Below, one piece after another: positions 17,290 through 23,669 of a DNA stretch of 23,669 nucleotides. The first letter of the stretch is position 1. Each line of letters starts with the position of its first letter. Below the pieces are notes generated by a model. That model ran no database searches. It saw nothing but the letters and a program-made list of their open reading frames with translations, and was not told the DNA's origin. The position numbers were made by a program, and so were the translations under genes. The DNA is from an uncultured Pleurocapsa sp. Lineage in GTDB: Bacteria > Cyanobacteriota > Cyanobacteriia > Cyanobacteriales > Xenococcaceae. The stretch lies in contig CAKZYI010000810.1 of assembly GCA_937884735.1 (NCBI GenBank), positions 1-23,669 on the forward strand, given 5' to 3'.

Positions 17290-17433
17290 ATGACAAATAC
17301 CACAATTCAAAAACCAACTTCCAAAACAAGAGCAATCAAATCTGTTCAGAAAGATATCAAATTAGATTTGAACAGCATTCTAAACCAAGCATCGAATAAA
17401 GGGTTGCCTAATGGCATCTCAAATATGTTATAA
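17290..17433 (+). CDS. Putative precursor peptide A
   Basis: A 47-codon gene starting at ATG 17290 with a strong Shine-Dalgarno (aaaggag at 17277-17283, six bases spacing), better than that of any long gene near it. The N-terminal 24 residues are basic and low-complexity (MTNTTIQKPTSK...), then IKLDLNSIL at 23-31, then a short Asn/Ser/Gly-rich tail (NKGLPNGISNML, 36-47). Net charge is about +5; no cysteine. Residues 23-47 align without gaps to residues 17-41 of peptide B on the opposite strand (eight identities: I, L, D, L, I, L, G, I). It is downstream of HDO 1 and upstream of the shared terminator. A leader-plus-core precursor of a ribosomally made peptide is the best reading; a small regulatory protein cannot be excluded. 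Confidence 0.7.
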   Translation: MTNTTIQKPTSKTRAIKSVQKDIKLDLNSILNQASNKGLPNGISNML

Positions 17434-17451
17434 CTCTTATTGTTTATAAAT

Positions 17452-17484
17452 AAAAAAGGAAGGATAAATTATCCTTCCTTTTTT
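17452..17484. terminator. Perfect bidirectional terminator shared by both modules
   Basis: aaaaaaggaaggat (17452-17465) pairs perfectly over 14 bases with atccttcctttttt (17471-17484) around the loop aaatt. The A-run and T-run make it work on both strands. It ends peptide A and peptide B transcripts, and its placement supports both small genes being real. Confidence 0.93.
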
Positions 17485-17511
17485 ATATTATTGAATTGAA
17501 ATATTAATCAA

Positions 17512-17637
17512 TTAAAAAACGCTATTAATATCGCTGGAATATCCTTCTTCCAATTCTTCAGTTAGAATAGTTTCCAAATCTAATTCGATCGCAACCAATT
17601 CTAGAACTTCAGTTTGAGTAGCTGTTGCAGTATTCAT
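17512..17637 (-). CDS. Putative precursor peptide B
   Basis: A 41-codon gene on the minus strand, ATG at 17637, with a strong Shine-Dalgarno (aaggag, seven bases from the ATG). The peptide is very acidic (MNTATATQTEVLELVA..., ten Asp/Glu, no Lys or Arg, net about -10) and has no cysteine. IELDLETIL at residues 17-25 matches IKLDLNSIL of peptide A, and the two end at the same distance from that motif, here with EEGYSSDINSVF. It lies 92 bases downstream of HDO 2 and is followed by the shared terminator, mirroring peptide A. The shared LDL-x-x-IL segment is the candidate recognition part of the leader and the variable tail the candidate core; this is inference. Confidence 0.72.
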   Translation of the reverse strand: MNTATATQTEVLELVAIELDLETILTEELEEGYSSDINSVF

Positions 17638-17729
17638 ATTCTTTCTCCTTAATTTTCGTTTGAAATAGTGTTTATTCGTATCAAAATAATTTGCTTTGAT
17701 GACGGCTTCAATAAACTAATAAGTCTTAG

Positions 17730-18614
17730 TTAATTTACTTTTAGTGGTTCTAATATCTCTTGAAGTTCCTCGTCAGAAATATAACCTTCTGGTGGTGGAC
17801 TAAATAGCATCAAGGCTGTTTCATAACAGGCTCTAGCGATGCGTGTTCTTTCAGCAGCAGAAAGCTGGGCAATCAATTCTACATTTTCATCTACATGACC
17901 AGCATCAGCACCAATGGCACTGTGGACACGCAGACATCTAGTAGCATTGATATCATTAGGAATCAAGGACTCTACCTTTTCGATGTAATCTTTCTCGATA
18001 CCTAGAGATAAACGTTCCATAGTGTAGGTATAACCAACACCATCAATAGGATTGTCATCTTGTACGCTACGAGTAAAGTAATCCATCAATGCAATTGCAG
18101 CAGGGGGTTTAAGCTCTGCAATAACTGCTTCGGCATCGTATCCCAAGGATTGAATATCGAGTAAAGCTAATCTATCGTGACCAGTTTCCTCTTCAATCTT
18201 TTCTAAAGCCCAAGACTTCAAATTAGAGCGACCATTAGCAGCAAAACCAATAGCAGCATCTTTTAATAACTGTGGGATAGGGGAAGTTAGATGATATGCA
18301 CCTGCAAGTCTCCATGCCCAACGAGTAGAGGTCAAGGCGGGTGGTCTGGAGTCGGACTTGACAGCAACTTTCGCTGCTGCGATCGCAGTATCCAATAGTT
18401 TTTTGGTGGTGGCAAAACTACCAGCACACTCCATTGGACGAGCAAAACGATCTTCAGATGACTGTGGTTGATATAACCAAGCACGTTCTGAATTTGCCAC
18501 TACTACTTTGCCCAGAGCAATTTGCGCCCATTCGATTTTCTCTGAATTTCCAGAGTTAAAACCGATATCATCTACCTGTTTATTAGCAGAACTGCCGTTA
18601 GCTTTATTAGCCAT
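17730..18614 (-). CDS. Heme-oxygenase-like (HDO-type) putative metalloenzyme 2
   Basis: A 294-residue paralogue of HDO 1. From IEW onward the two align without gaps, about 55% identical by hand count, and the presumed metal-binding segments are the most conserved: ALEKIEEETGHDRLAL, YTYTMERLSLG, INATRCLRVHSAIGADAGH and CYETAL. Corresponding ligands are Glu142/143, His146, Glu201, Asp237 and His240. The extra N-terminal 18 residues (MANKANGSSANKQVDDIG) are low-complexity. I chose ATG 18614 over an in-frame GTG at 18623; neither has a Shine-Dalgarno. Peptide B follows 92 bases downstream, so this copy has its own partner. The pair is a duplicated inverted module, and the divergence suggests each enzyme may serve its own peptide. 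Confidence 0.75.
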   Translation of the reverse strand: MANKANGSSANKQVDDIGFNSGNSEKIEWAQIALGKVVVANSERAWLYQPQSSEDRFARPMECAGSFATTKKLLDTAIAAAKVAVKSDSRPPALTSTRWAWRLAGAYHLTSPIPQLLKDAAIGFAANGRSNLKSWALEKIEEETGHDRLALLDIQSLGYDAEAVIAELKPPAAIALMDYFTRSVQDDNPIDGVGYTYTMERLSLGIEKDYIEKVESLIPNDINATRCLRVHSAIGADAGHVDENVELIAQLSAAERTRIARACYETALMLFSPPPEGYISDEELQEILEPLKVN

Positions 18615-18652
18615 AAAAATCACAAAACAAATTATTAATTGTCTGCGATCTA

Positions 18653-18679
18653 ATCCATATTGTTTAATAACTTATGGAT
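18653..18679. promoter_or_regulatory. Inverted repeat upstream of HDO 2
   Basis: atccata (18653-18659) pairs with tatggat (18673-18679), 39-65 bases upstream of the HDO 2 start. It may be a regulator site or leader hairpin. It differs in sequence from the palindrome upstream of HDO 1. Confidence 0.35.
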
Positions 18680-19065
18680 ACAAAACCGCATTTTCTTTTC
18701 TTTGTACAACAAATAATTTAACTAACCCTTAAAGTACTCTTTGCTTTGCAAACAATAGCTTTGAGGCGAACTGATATAAATATTAGGTTTAAATAAATAA
18801 AGCTATGTATTTACGATCAATTGTTTTGATTCAAGACAAATATAAAGTAAGAACTTCAACGTATGCCTGTTTCATTTGTTAGCTAATCTTGCTTTTCTAT
18901 ACACAATTATTAGATAACTACTTCTTATATGACATCCGAAGGTACACTTATCTTTTAAAAACTGTCAGTAGAAAACACTATTTTTGATATTCTGTATGGT
19001 TTTGAACTAAAAAAGGTAATTTATTTAACTAAGTAAAAGCATCCATATATCAGAAGCCAATATGA

Positions 19066-19090
19066 AGCTTATCTTTATAAAGATAAAGCT
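19066..19090. other. Near-perfect 25-base palindrome
   Basis: agcttatctttataaagataaagct is palindromic except for one extra A, with atctttataaagat perfect at the centre. It lies mid-way in the long HDO 2-murT gap and could be a protein-binding site or cruciform. Confidence 0.5.
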
Positions 19091-19524
19091 AATAAAATCG
19101 CAATAACAAAGTTTCTAAATAGTCTTTAAATATGTTTGAGGCAAAAGCTTCAAGATAGTTCTTTTTAAAAAAGTATTAATTAAATATAGTAATTACATTT
19201 AAAATAACGATTTATAATAATTTATTTTAAATACATATAAATACTTGAATTAGTTTAATTACATATAAATATTTTATCAGCATTTTTTACTAAAGTGATA
19301 CAAGCAATATATATCATTGAAAATACGATATTTAAAAGCAGTAAAAATTATAAATTGCTCTTTTTGATAAATTACCTTGATTGTTAATCACAAAATCCCT
19401 GTAATAGTAATTAATTATATTTACTCATGGAGAAACTACTGTTGCAACGAACTATCAACGTCCAACTACTAACTAATTTTCAACCATTTCTGCAAAATAC
19501 AGGCAAAATAGGTTATCAAGATAA

Positions 19525-20895
19525 ATGTTTGGCTCAAGAATAACTGGTATGCAACTATTAGATCGAGTTCGTTTGGGGTTGGCTGTTGGGGTAGCAAAAA
19601 TAGTTACAAAAATTGTGCGATCGCTTTCGTTGGGTGCGGCTTCTGTCTTACCAGGAGAAATATCTCGTCGTCTTCATTCTCGTATGCTACCTCTATTATT
19701 CGAGCAGGTAAGCAAAGGGGTAATCTTGGTAGTGGGGACAAATGGTAAAACTACAACTTCTTTGTTGTTAAAGCAAATTCTACAGGACAAAGGTTTTGAG
19801 GTAGTTCACAATTCTAGCGGTGCTAATTTGATCAACGGCTTGATTACCGCTTTATTAAACAGTACTAACATTACAGGAAAGCTGTCGGCGGACTATGCCA
19901 TCTTAGAAGTAGATGAGAATATTTTGCCCTTGCTGCTAAAAGACTGTCAGCCAAAATATATCTTGGCGTTGAATTTATTTCGCGATCAGCTAGATAGATA
20001 TGGAGAAGTTGATACCATAGCCCAACGTTGGGGAAAAGCGATCGCACCTTTACCTGAAGATACTACTATTGTTTTAAATGCTGACGATCCCACACTGTGC
20101 AGTATGGGACAAAAGCTAGAGCAAAAAGTACTTTATTTTGGGCTAAATGAACCAGAATTATATCTAGAAGAAATTCCCCATGCAGTTGATTCGATATATT
20201 GTCCTAGTTGCGGACACCTGCTAGATTATGAAGGAGTATACCTATCTCATCTAGGAGACTATAGCTGTCCTAGCTGTGGCTTTTCTAAGAGCAAAACTGC
20301 GATCGACAGTCAAGGATATCCCCAAATTTTGATTGGAGTCTATAACAAATACAACACCCTTGCAGCAGGGCTACTCGCTCAAGAAATAGGTATCGAGACA
20401 GAAGATATTTTCCAAACTGTGGGTAACTTTAAAGCCGCATTTGGACGGGCAGAAGAATTAGAAATAGACGAAAAACAAGTCCGTATCCTGCTGTCTAAAA
20501 ATCCTGTAGGAATGAATGAAACCATTCGGGCAGTTAACAATGTTAAGAAGACGGGTAAATCTTCCACAACTCTTTTAGTGTTAAACGATCGCATTCCCGA
20601 TGGCACAGATGTATCCTGGATCTGGGATGTAGATACAGAAGAATTAGTCAAGCTAGGGGGAAATTTAGTTATTAGTGGCGATCGCACTTATGATATGGCG
20701 TTGAGAATGACTTATAGTTCCCAAGAAGTCGCCAAAGACAAAATTAATTTTAACCTGATCGTCAAAGAAGACTTACAAGAAGCCATTAATACAGCTTTAG
20801 AACACACCAGTAAAACAGAAACTTTGCACATTATTCCTACCTACTCAGCAATGTTGGAAGTCAGGGAAATTCTCGTAGGAAGAAAAATTCTTTGA
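19525..20895 (+). CDS. murT: MurT-like Mur ligase (lipid II isoglutaminyl synthase subunit)
   Basis: MurT with the glutaminase GatD amidates the D-glutamate of lipid II to isoglutamine. The Mur-ligase P-loop is GVILVVGTNGKTTTSLLL, followed by VDENILP, RDQLDRYGEVD and NADDP, the Mur central-domain motifs. A zinc-ribbon insert is clear: CPSCGH...CPSCGF, four cysteines. The C-terminal DUF1727 part contains SKNPVGMNE and the Asp-containing segment LNDRIPDGTDVSWIWDVD. Length 456 is normal. The first ATG is 19525; an in-frame ATG at 19549 gives an N-terminus (MQLLDRVRLGLAV) closer to homologues as I know them, and neither has a Shine-Dalgarno. No gatD lies beside it in the window, which is unusual since the two are often adjacent. 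Confidence 0.9.
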   Translation: MFGSRITGMQLLDRVRLGLAVGVAKIVTKIVRSLSLGAASVLPGEISRRLHSRMLPLLFEQVSKGVILVVGTNGKTTTSLLLKQILQDKGFEVVHNSSGANLINGLITALLNSTNITGKLSADYAILEVDENILPLLLKDCQPKYILALNLFRDQLDRYGEVDTIAQRWGKAIAPLPEDTTIVLNADDPTLCSMGQKLEQKVLYFGLNEPELYLEEIPHAVDSIYCPSCGHLLDYEGVYLSHLGDYSCPSCGFSKSKTAIDSQGYPQILIGVYNKYNTLAAGLLAQEIGIETEDIFQTVGNFKAAFGRAEELEIDEKQVRILLSKNPVGMNETIRAVNNVKKTGKSSTTLLVLNDRIPDGTDVSWIWDVDTEELVKLGGNLVISGDRTYDMALRMTYSSQEVAKDKINFNLIVKEDLQEAINTALEHTSKTETLHIIPTYSAMLEVREILVGRKIL

Positions 20896-20909
20896 TTCTT
20901 TATTTTATT

Positions 20910-21060
20910 TAACGTCAGTTTGCGTGGAAGCTCAAAGCCTTACTACACAACTTAAAAACTACCTTGGACAAGGGAGTATTTAGAATTAGAAGAATGAATA
21001 ATATCTTAAAAGCTAAAGGCTACCCTAACAAACTAATCCTGTTAACCCGAACTGACGTTA
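20910..21060. mobile_element. Candidate MITE-like element
   Basis: taacgtcagtt (20910-20920) and its exact complement aactgacgtta (21050-21060) bound a 151-base segment. The match extends loosely inward (tgcg against cccg). The outermost TA at both ends could be a TA target duplication as in IS630/Tc1-type insertions. No ORF of note lies inside. Confidence 0.4.
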
Positions 21061-21126
21061 GTTAAGAATCATGGTGAAAAGCTGAAAAATTTTATGGTGA
21101 AGTGCCAAAGTAGTAAGCTGATGAAG

Positions 21127-21245
21127 TTACTCTAATCCTAAATTAAATTGTTCATACACAGGTTTCATCCCAAAAGACCAATCTTTACGTCTTGAAACGT
21201 CTTTAATTTTAATATGCTCTAACTGCGATCGCTTTATGTACCAGA
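21127..21245 (-). pseudogene. Possible gene remnant, 3' fragment
   Basis: On the minus strand a frame open across this stretch ends KDWSFGMKPVYEQFNLGLE before TAA at 21127-21129. The composition looks protein-like and it includes a HIP1 site, but there is no start and the upstream limit is arbitrary. It may be the tail of a transposase or other lost gene; I could not assign a family. Confidence 0.25.
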
Positions 21246-21284
21246 CAACTATCACAACACGGAGGTAGATCAATTTAGAAAAAT

Positions 21285-23063
21285 ATGAATAACTCTCAAA
21301 TTTTCTACCTTTTTAAACCAACCCTGTTAATGTCTATTGCAGCGACGATATTAACCATAGTAGGTGAAACGCCAAGTCAAGCAATTAGCGATCGCCAATT
21401 TTATTTAGCTCAATCTCCCAATCCACCCCTGCCAGAGCGTCAAAGATATCCACAGATCGAGCCATTACCGCCTATCGAAGATTTTTTAGAATCACCACCA
21501 AATCAATTACCAGATTCAGGATCGACCGAATCAAATGTCGAATTTGAAGTCAAACAGTTCAACCTAGAGGGTAATACAGTCTTAGAAGCAGAAGCGATCG
21601 AAGCAATTTTCCAAGATTATCGAGATCGCCCCATAACTTTTGCCGATCTCCTAGAGTTGGAAACCAAGCTAACCAGACTTTATACCGACAATGGCTATAT
21701 CAACTCAGCAGTAATTATTCCTTCCCAAAATATTAGTCAAGGAATTGTAAATATTACTGCTATTGAAGGTACAGTTGAAGAAATTAACGTCAATGTTGAT
21801 GGTCGTCTTAAAGAAAGCTATATTCGTTCTCGTCTTCAAAGAGGAACCAACACTCCTTTAAATATTAACGAATTACAAGAAGCTCTACAGTTGTTACAGT
21901 TAAACCCCTTGGTAGAAAATCTCAACGCCGAACTATCTGTAGGATTAAGCCGCGATCGCTGGATGCTAGATGTCGATGTCAATCAAGGTGAAGCATTCGA
22001 CCCAGTTTTATTTGTTAACAACTATCGTACTCCCAGCGTAGGTAGTTTTCAAAGAGGTTTGGAGCTAAATCACAATAATGTTTTGGGCTATGGCGATCGC
22101 TTTAGCTTTATATATAAAAACACCGACGGTAGTAATGACTTTGACACTAGTTATCGCATTCCCGTAAATTCCTCAGATGGCACAGTAGGACTGCGCTATC
22201 GCTATGTAGACAGTGAAATTGTTGAAGAAGAATTTGAAAGCGCAAATATAGAATCTGAAACTAGTGAATTTGAGCTTACTTTAAGACAACCTCTTTTAAT
22301 TCAAGCTAATTCCGAATCAACCCAAGAATTTGCTTTGGGGTTAGAATTTTCCAGTCAGTCCAATTCAACCACCATAGATATAGGAAATGGAAGAGAACCT
22401 TTTGAACTCTTTTCCGATCCCGCTGTCAGAGATGAAGATGACATTGGAGAAACTAGAATTTCGGCAGTGCGCTTCTTTCAAGACTGGACAAAACGAACTC
22501 GTACAGACGTAATTGCAGCGCGATCGCAATTGAGTGCAGGAGTAGATATATTTGATGCGACAGTTAATGAAAATCAAGCAGATCTTGATTTTGTCTCTTG
22601 GCGCGGTCAAGTGCAGTGGTTGAGACAGTTGAGTGCCAACTCCAACATAAACCTGCTATTGCGCTCCGATATTCAGCTTTCCTCTTCTGACCTCGTACCT
22701 TTAGAACAATTTAGCTTGGGTGGGGTAGAAAGCGTGCGGGGTTATCGTCAAGATGCTTTACTGAGTGACAGCGGTATATTCGCCTCCGCAGAAGTTAGAA
22801 TCCCTTTTTATCGTTGGAATAATAACCAAAGCAACCTTTCTGTTGTGCCTTTTTTTGATGCGGGTACTCGCTGGAATAATTCTGACGACCTCAATCAAGA
22901 TGAAGATACTTTGGCATCATTAGGAGTAGGACTACAGCTAAATCTTGATGATAGTCTCCGCGCTCGCCTAGATTATGGTATCCCCTTGGTAGACGTGCAA
23001 GACAATGACAATACTCTTCAAGAAAAAGGACTTTATTTGTCTTTAGAGTATTTTCCTTTTTAA
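21285..23063 (+). CDS. ShlB/FhaC/HecB-family outer-membrane transporter (TpsB)
   Basis: A 592-residue protein of the two-partner secretion family, which exports a large TpsA protein across the outer membrane. A hydrophobic N-terminal signal (about 8-35, ending near SQA) is followed by a proline-rich linker (PPLPERQRYPQIEPLPP). The POTRA_2 domain is near residues 85-161 (FEVKQFNLEGNTVLEAEAI...). The beta-barrel follows, with alternating aromatic strands, the conserved LGGVESVRGYRQ near 478-489, and a terminal Phe (YFPF). It is Asp/Asn-rich, as is common in marine strains. The next gene is a secreted TPR protein 31 bases away, a frequent arrangement in cyanobacteria. The cognate secreted partner is not in this window. 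Confidence 0.9.
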   Translation: MNNSQIFYLFKPTLLMSIAATILTIVGETPSQAISDRQFYLAQSPNPPLPERQRYPQIEPLPPIEDFLESPPNQLPDSGSTESNVEFEVKQFNLEGNTVLEAEAIEAIFQDYRDRPITFADLLELETKLTRLYTDNGYINSAVIIPSQNISQGIVNITAIEGTVEEINVNVDGRLKESYIRSRLQRGTNTPLNINELQEALQLLQLNPLVENLNAELSVGLSRDRWMLDVDVNQGEAFDPVLFVNNYRTPSVGSFQRGLELNHNNVLGYGDRFSFIYKNTDGSNDFDTSYRIPVNSSDGTVGLRYRYVDSEIVEEEFESANIESETSEFELTLRQPLLIQANSESTQEFALGLEFSSQSNSTTIDIGNGREPFELFSDPAVRDEDDIGETRISAVRFFQDWTKRTRTDVIAARSQLSAGVDIFDATVNENQADLDFVSWRGQVQWLRQLSANSNINLLLRSDIQLSSSDLVPLEQFSLGGVESVRGYRQDALLSDSGIFASAEVRIPFYRWNNNQSNLSVVPFFDAGTRWNNSDDLNQDEDTLASLGVGLQLNLDDSLRARLDYGIPLVDVQDNDNTLQEKGLYLSLEYFPF

Positions 23064-23094
23064 TTAAAAAATATACTAAATTCCATTGAGAAAA

Positions 23095-23669
23095 ATGAGT
23101 CTAAAATTAAGATCCAAGCTGGGAAAAAGCAAGCATGTGTGGCTAAGTCTCATCTCCCAAGGACGTATAACTACAGTCGGTTTTATACTATTGATTAGTG
23201 TTGGTGTTACTATGGCTATCTCTCTTCCAGCCATATCTCAAGTTTCAGAAGTAAAACCAATTCAATTAGCCCAAAAGGGCAAAGAATATTATGAAGCAGG
23301 AAAACTAGACCAAGCTATTAAAACTTGGCGTAAGGCTACCAAAGCCTACGAAGCAGCAGGAAACGATGATGGTAGCAGAGAAAGCTATCTAAATACAGCT
23401 ACCGCACAACAAGCTTTAGGTCTTTATCCTCAGTCTTGCGCTAGTGTTCTAGGGGCATTTAATCTCACTGATAAAACAGACTGTATTAAGCTAATCGAAC
23501 AGGCTCAAATAATCGAACCTCAATTGGGAGGTATTGTACCTTTGAGCAAAGAAGCCGAGGGAAAACTACTACCCGATCTCTCAGAAATAGAAAAATATCC
23601 CAACACTCCAGAAAAAGTCATTGGATTACTGCGTTTTGGCGATTATCTCCGTGAAAGCGGCTATCCAAG
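23095..23669 (+). CDS. Secreted TPR protein, possibly CHAT-domain type (3'-partial)
   Basis: The gene begins at ATG 23095, 31 bases after the porin stop, and runs off the window (191 codons seen). Residues 18-45 give a signal peptide or anchor (ISQGRITTVGFILLISVGVT, then Ala/Ser-rich up to about residue 45). Then comes a TPR-like unit, AQKGKEYYEAGKLDQAIKTW, with further helical hairpins. Cyanobacterial porins of this family are often followed by large TPR-CHAT proteins with the same kind of N-terminus; the CHAT domain itself is beyond the end, so the call is partial. It is likely co-transcribed with the porin. Confidence 0.75.
   Translation, partial: MSLKLRSKLGKSKHVWLSLISQGRITTVGFILLISVGVTMAISLPAISQVSEVKPIQLAQKGKEYYEAGKLDQAIKTWRKATKAYEAAGNDDGSRESYLNTATAQQALGLYPQSCASVLGAFNLTDKTDCIKLIEQAQIIEPQLGGIVPLSKEAEGKLLPDLSEIEKYPNTPEKVIGLLRFGDYLRESGYP

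Larger units (their letters stand above)
18615..19524. other. Long AT-rich intergenic region
   Basis: About 900 bases between the divergent HDO 2 and murT genes, without a convincing gene on either strand. It is markedly AT-rich and contains an inverted repeat atccata/tatggat (18653-18679), a 25-base near-perfect palindrome (19066-19090) and two copies of acatataaata (near 19233 and 19261). It probably carries both promoters; it may also be a decayed insertion, which I cannot show. Confidence 0.5.
20896..21284. other. Intergenic region with element-like debris
   Basis: A 389-base region between murT and the porin gene. It holds an 11-bp inverted-repeat pair (20910-21060) and, on the minus strand, a short stretch with coding character ending at TAA 21127. 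The perfect ggaggt at 21261-21266 is 18 bases before the porin ATG, farther than usual, and no in-frame start lies between. Confidence 0.45.

Noticed and set aside
17057..17290. Possibility that peptide A is just the tail of HDO 1 after a frameshift
   Set aside because: HDO 1 ends at the same place as its paralogue, and peptide A has its own strong ribosome site 114 bases downstream. The paralogous module has the same gap and a separate peptide.
19427..19543. 38-codon ORF (MEKLLLQRTINVQ...) overlapping the first murT ATG
   Set aside because: It has no Shine-Dalgarno or recognisable motif and lies in AT-rich DNA. It would be compatible with a murT start at 19549, but there is no positive evidence.

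Overview
The window looks cyanobacterial. GCGATCGC (HIP1) palindromes are scattered through coding and non-coding DNA, base composition is AT-leaning, and the gene families are typical of cyanobacteria: an asd-dapA-rnj run, a HTH/NB-ARC/WD40 giant protein, a MurT-like Mur ligase, and a POTRA/FhaC-type porin followed by a TPR protein. A unicellular or baeocyte-forming, moderately AT-rich lineage is my guess; the sequence does not fix the genus. No tRNA, rRNA, CRISPR array or intact insertion sequence was seen.

Layout. (1) 1-3938, plus strand: asd, dapA and rnj, each recognisable over its length and each broken by one local lesion (a frameshifting deletion, an in-frame TAA, and a small cluster of changes ending in TAA). 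A bidirectional terminator follows. (2) 4116-9146, minus strand: a PPC-like/DUF5648 exoprotein, argH with a downstream Nudix hydrolase, a small membrane protein and a ChrA-type transporter. (3) 9406-11941, minus strand: a thioredoxin-like CxxS protein and an iron-sulfur APS reductase in one operon, then a PAPS-type sulfotransferase. Together with chrA this looks like a sulfur/oxyanion neighbourhood. (4) 12555-16091, plus strand: a 1178-residue STAND NTPase with 14 WD40 repeats. (5) 16348-18614: the most interesting part. Two paralogous heme-oxygenase-like (HDO-type) proteins face each other, and each is followed by a very short gene with a strong Shine-Dalgarno (47 and 41 residues). The two peptides share an I-x-LDL-x-(S/T)-IL motif and align without gaps to their C-termini. 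The two modules meet tail to tail at one perfect bidirectional terminator. The small genes look like precursor peptides and the HDO proteins like their modifying enzymes; that is inference. (6) 19525-20895: murT. (7) 20896-21284: mobile-element-like debris. (8) 21285 to the end: an FhaC/ShlB-family outer-membrane transporter and the start of a secreted TPR protein.

How the parts work together: argH and the Nudix gene look co-transcribed. The APS reductase and the thioredoxin-like gene are 18 bases apart and probably act in sulfate reduction, while the sulfotransferase would draw on the same activated-sulfate pool. The duplicated HDO-peptide module is self-contained in this window: I see no dedicated transporter, protease or radical-SAM enzyme beside it.
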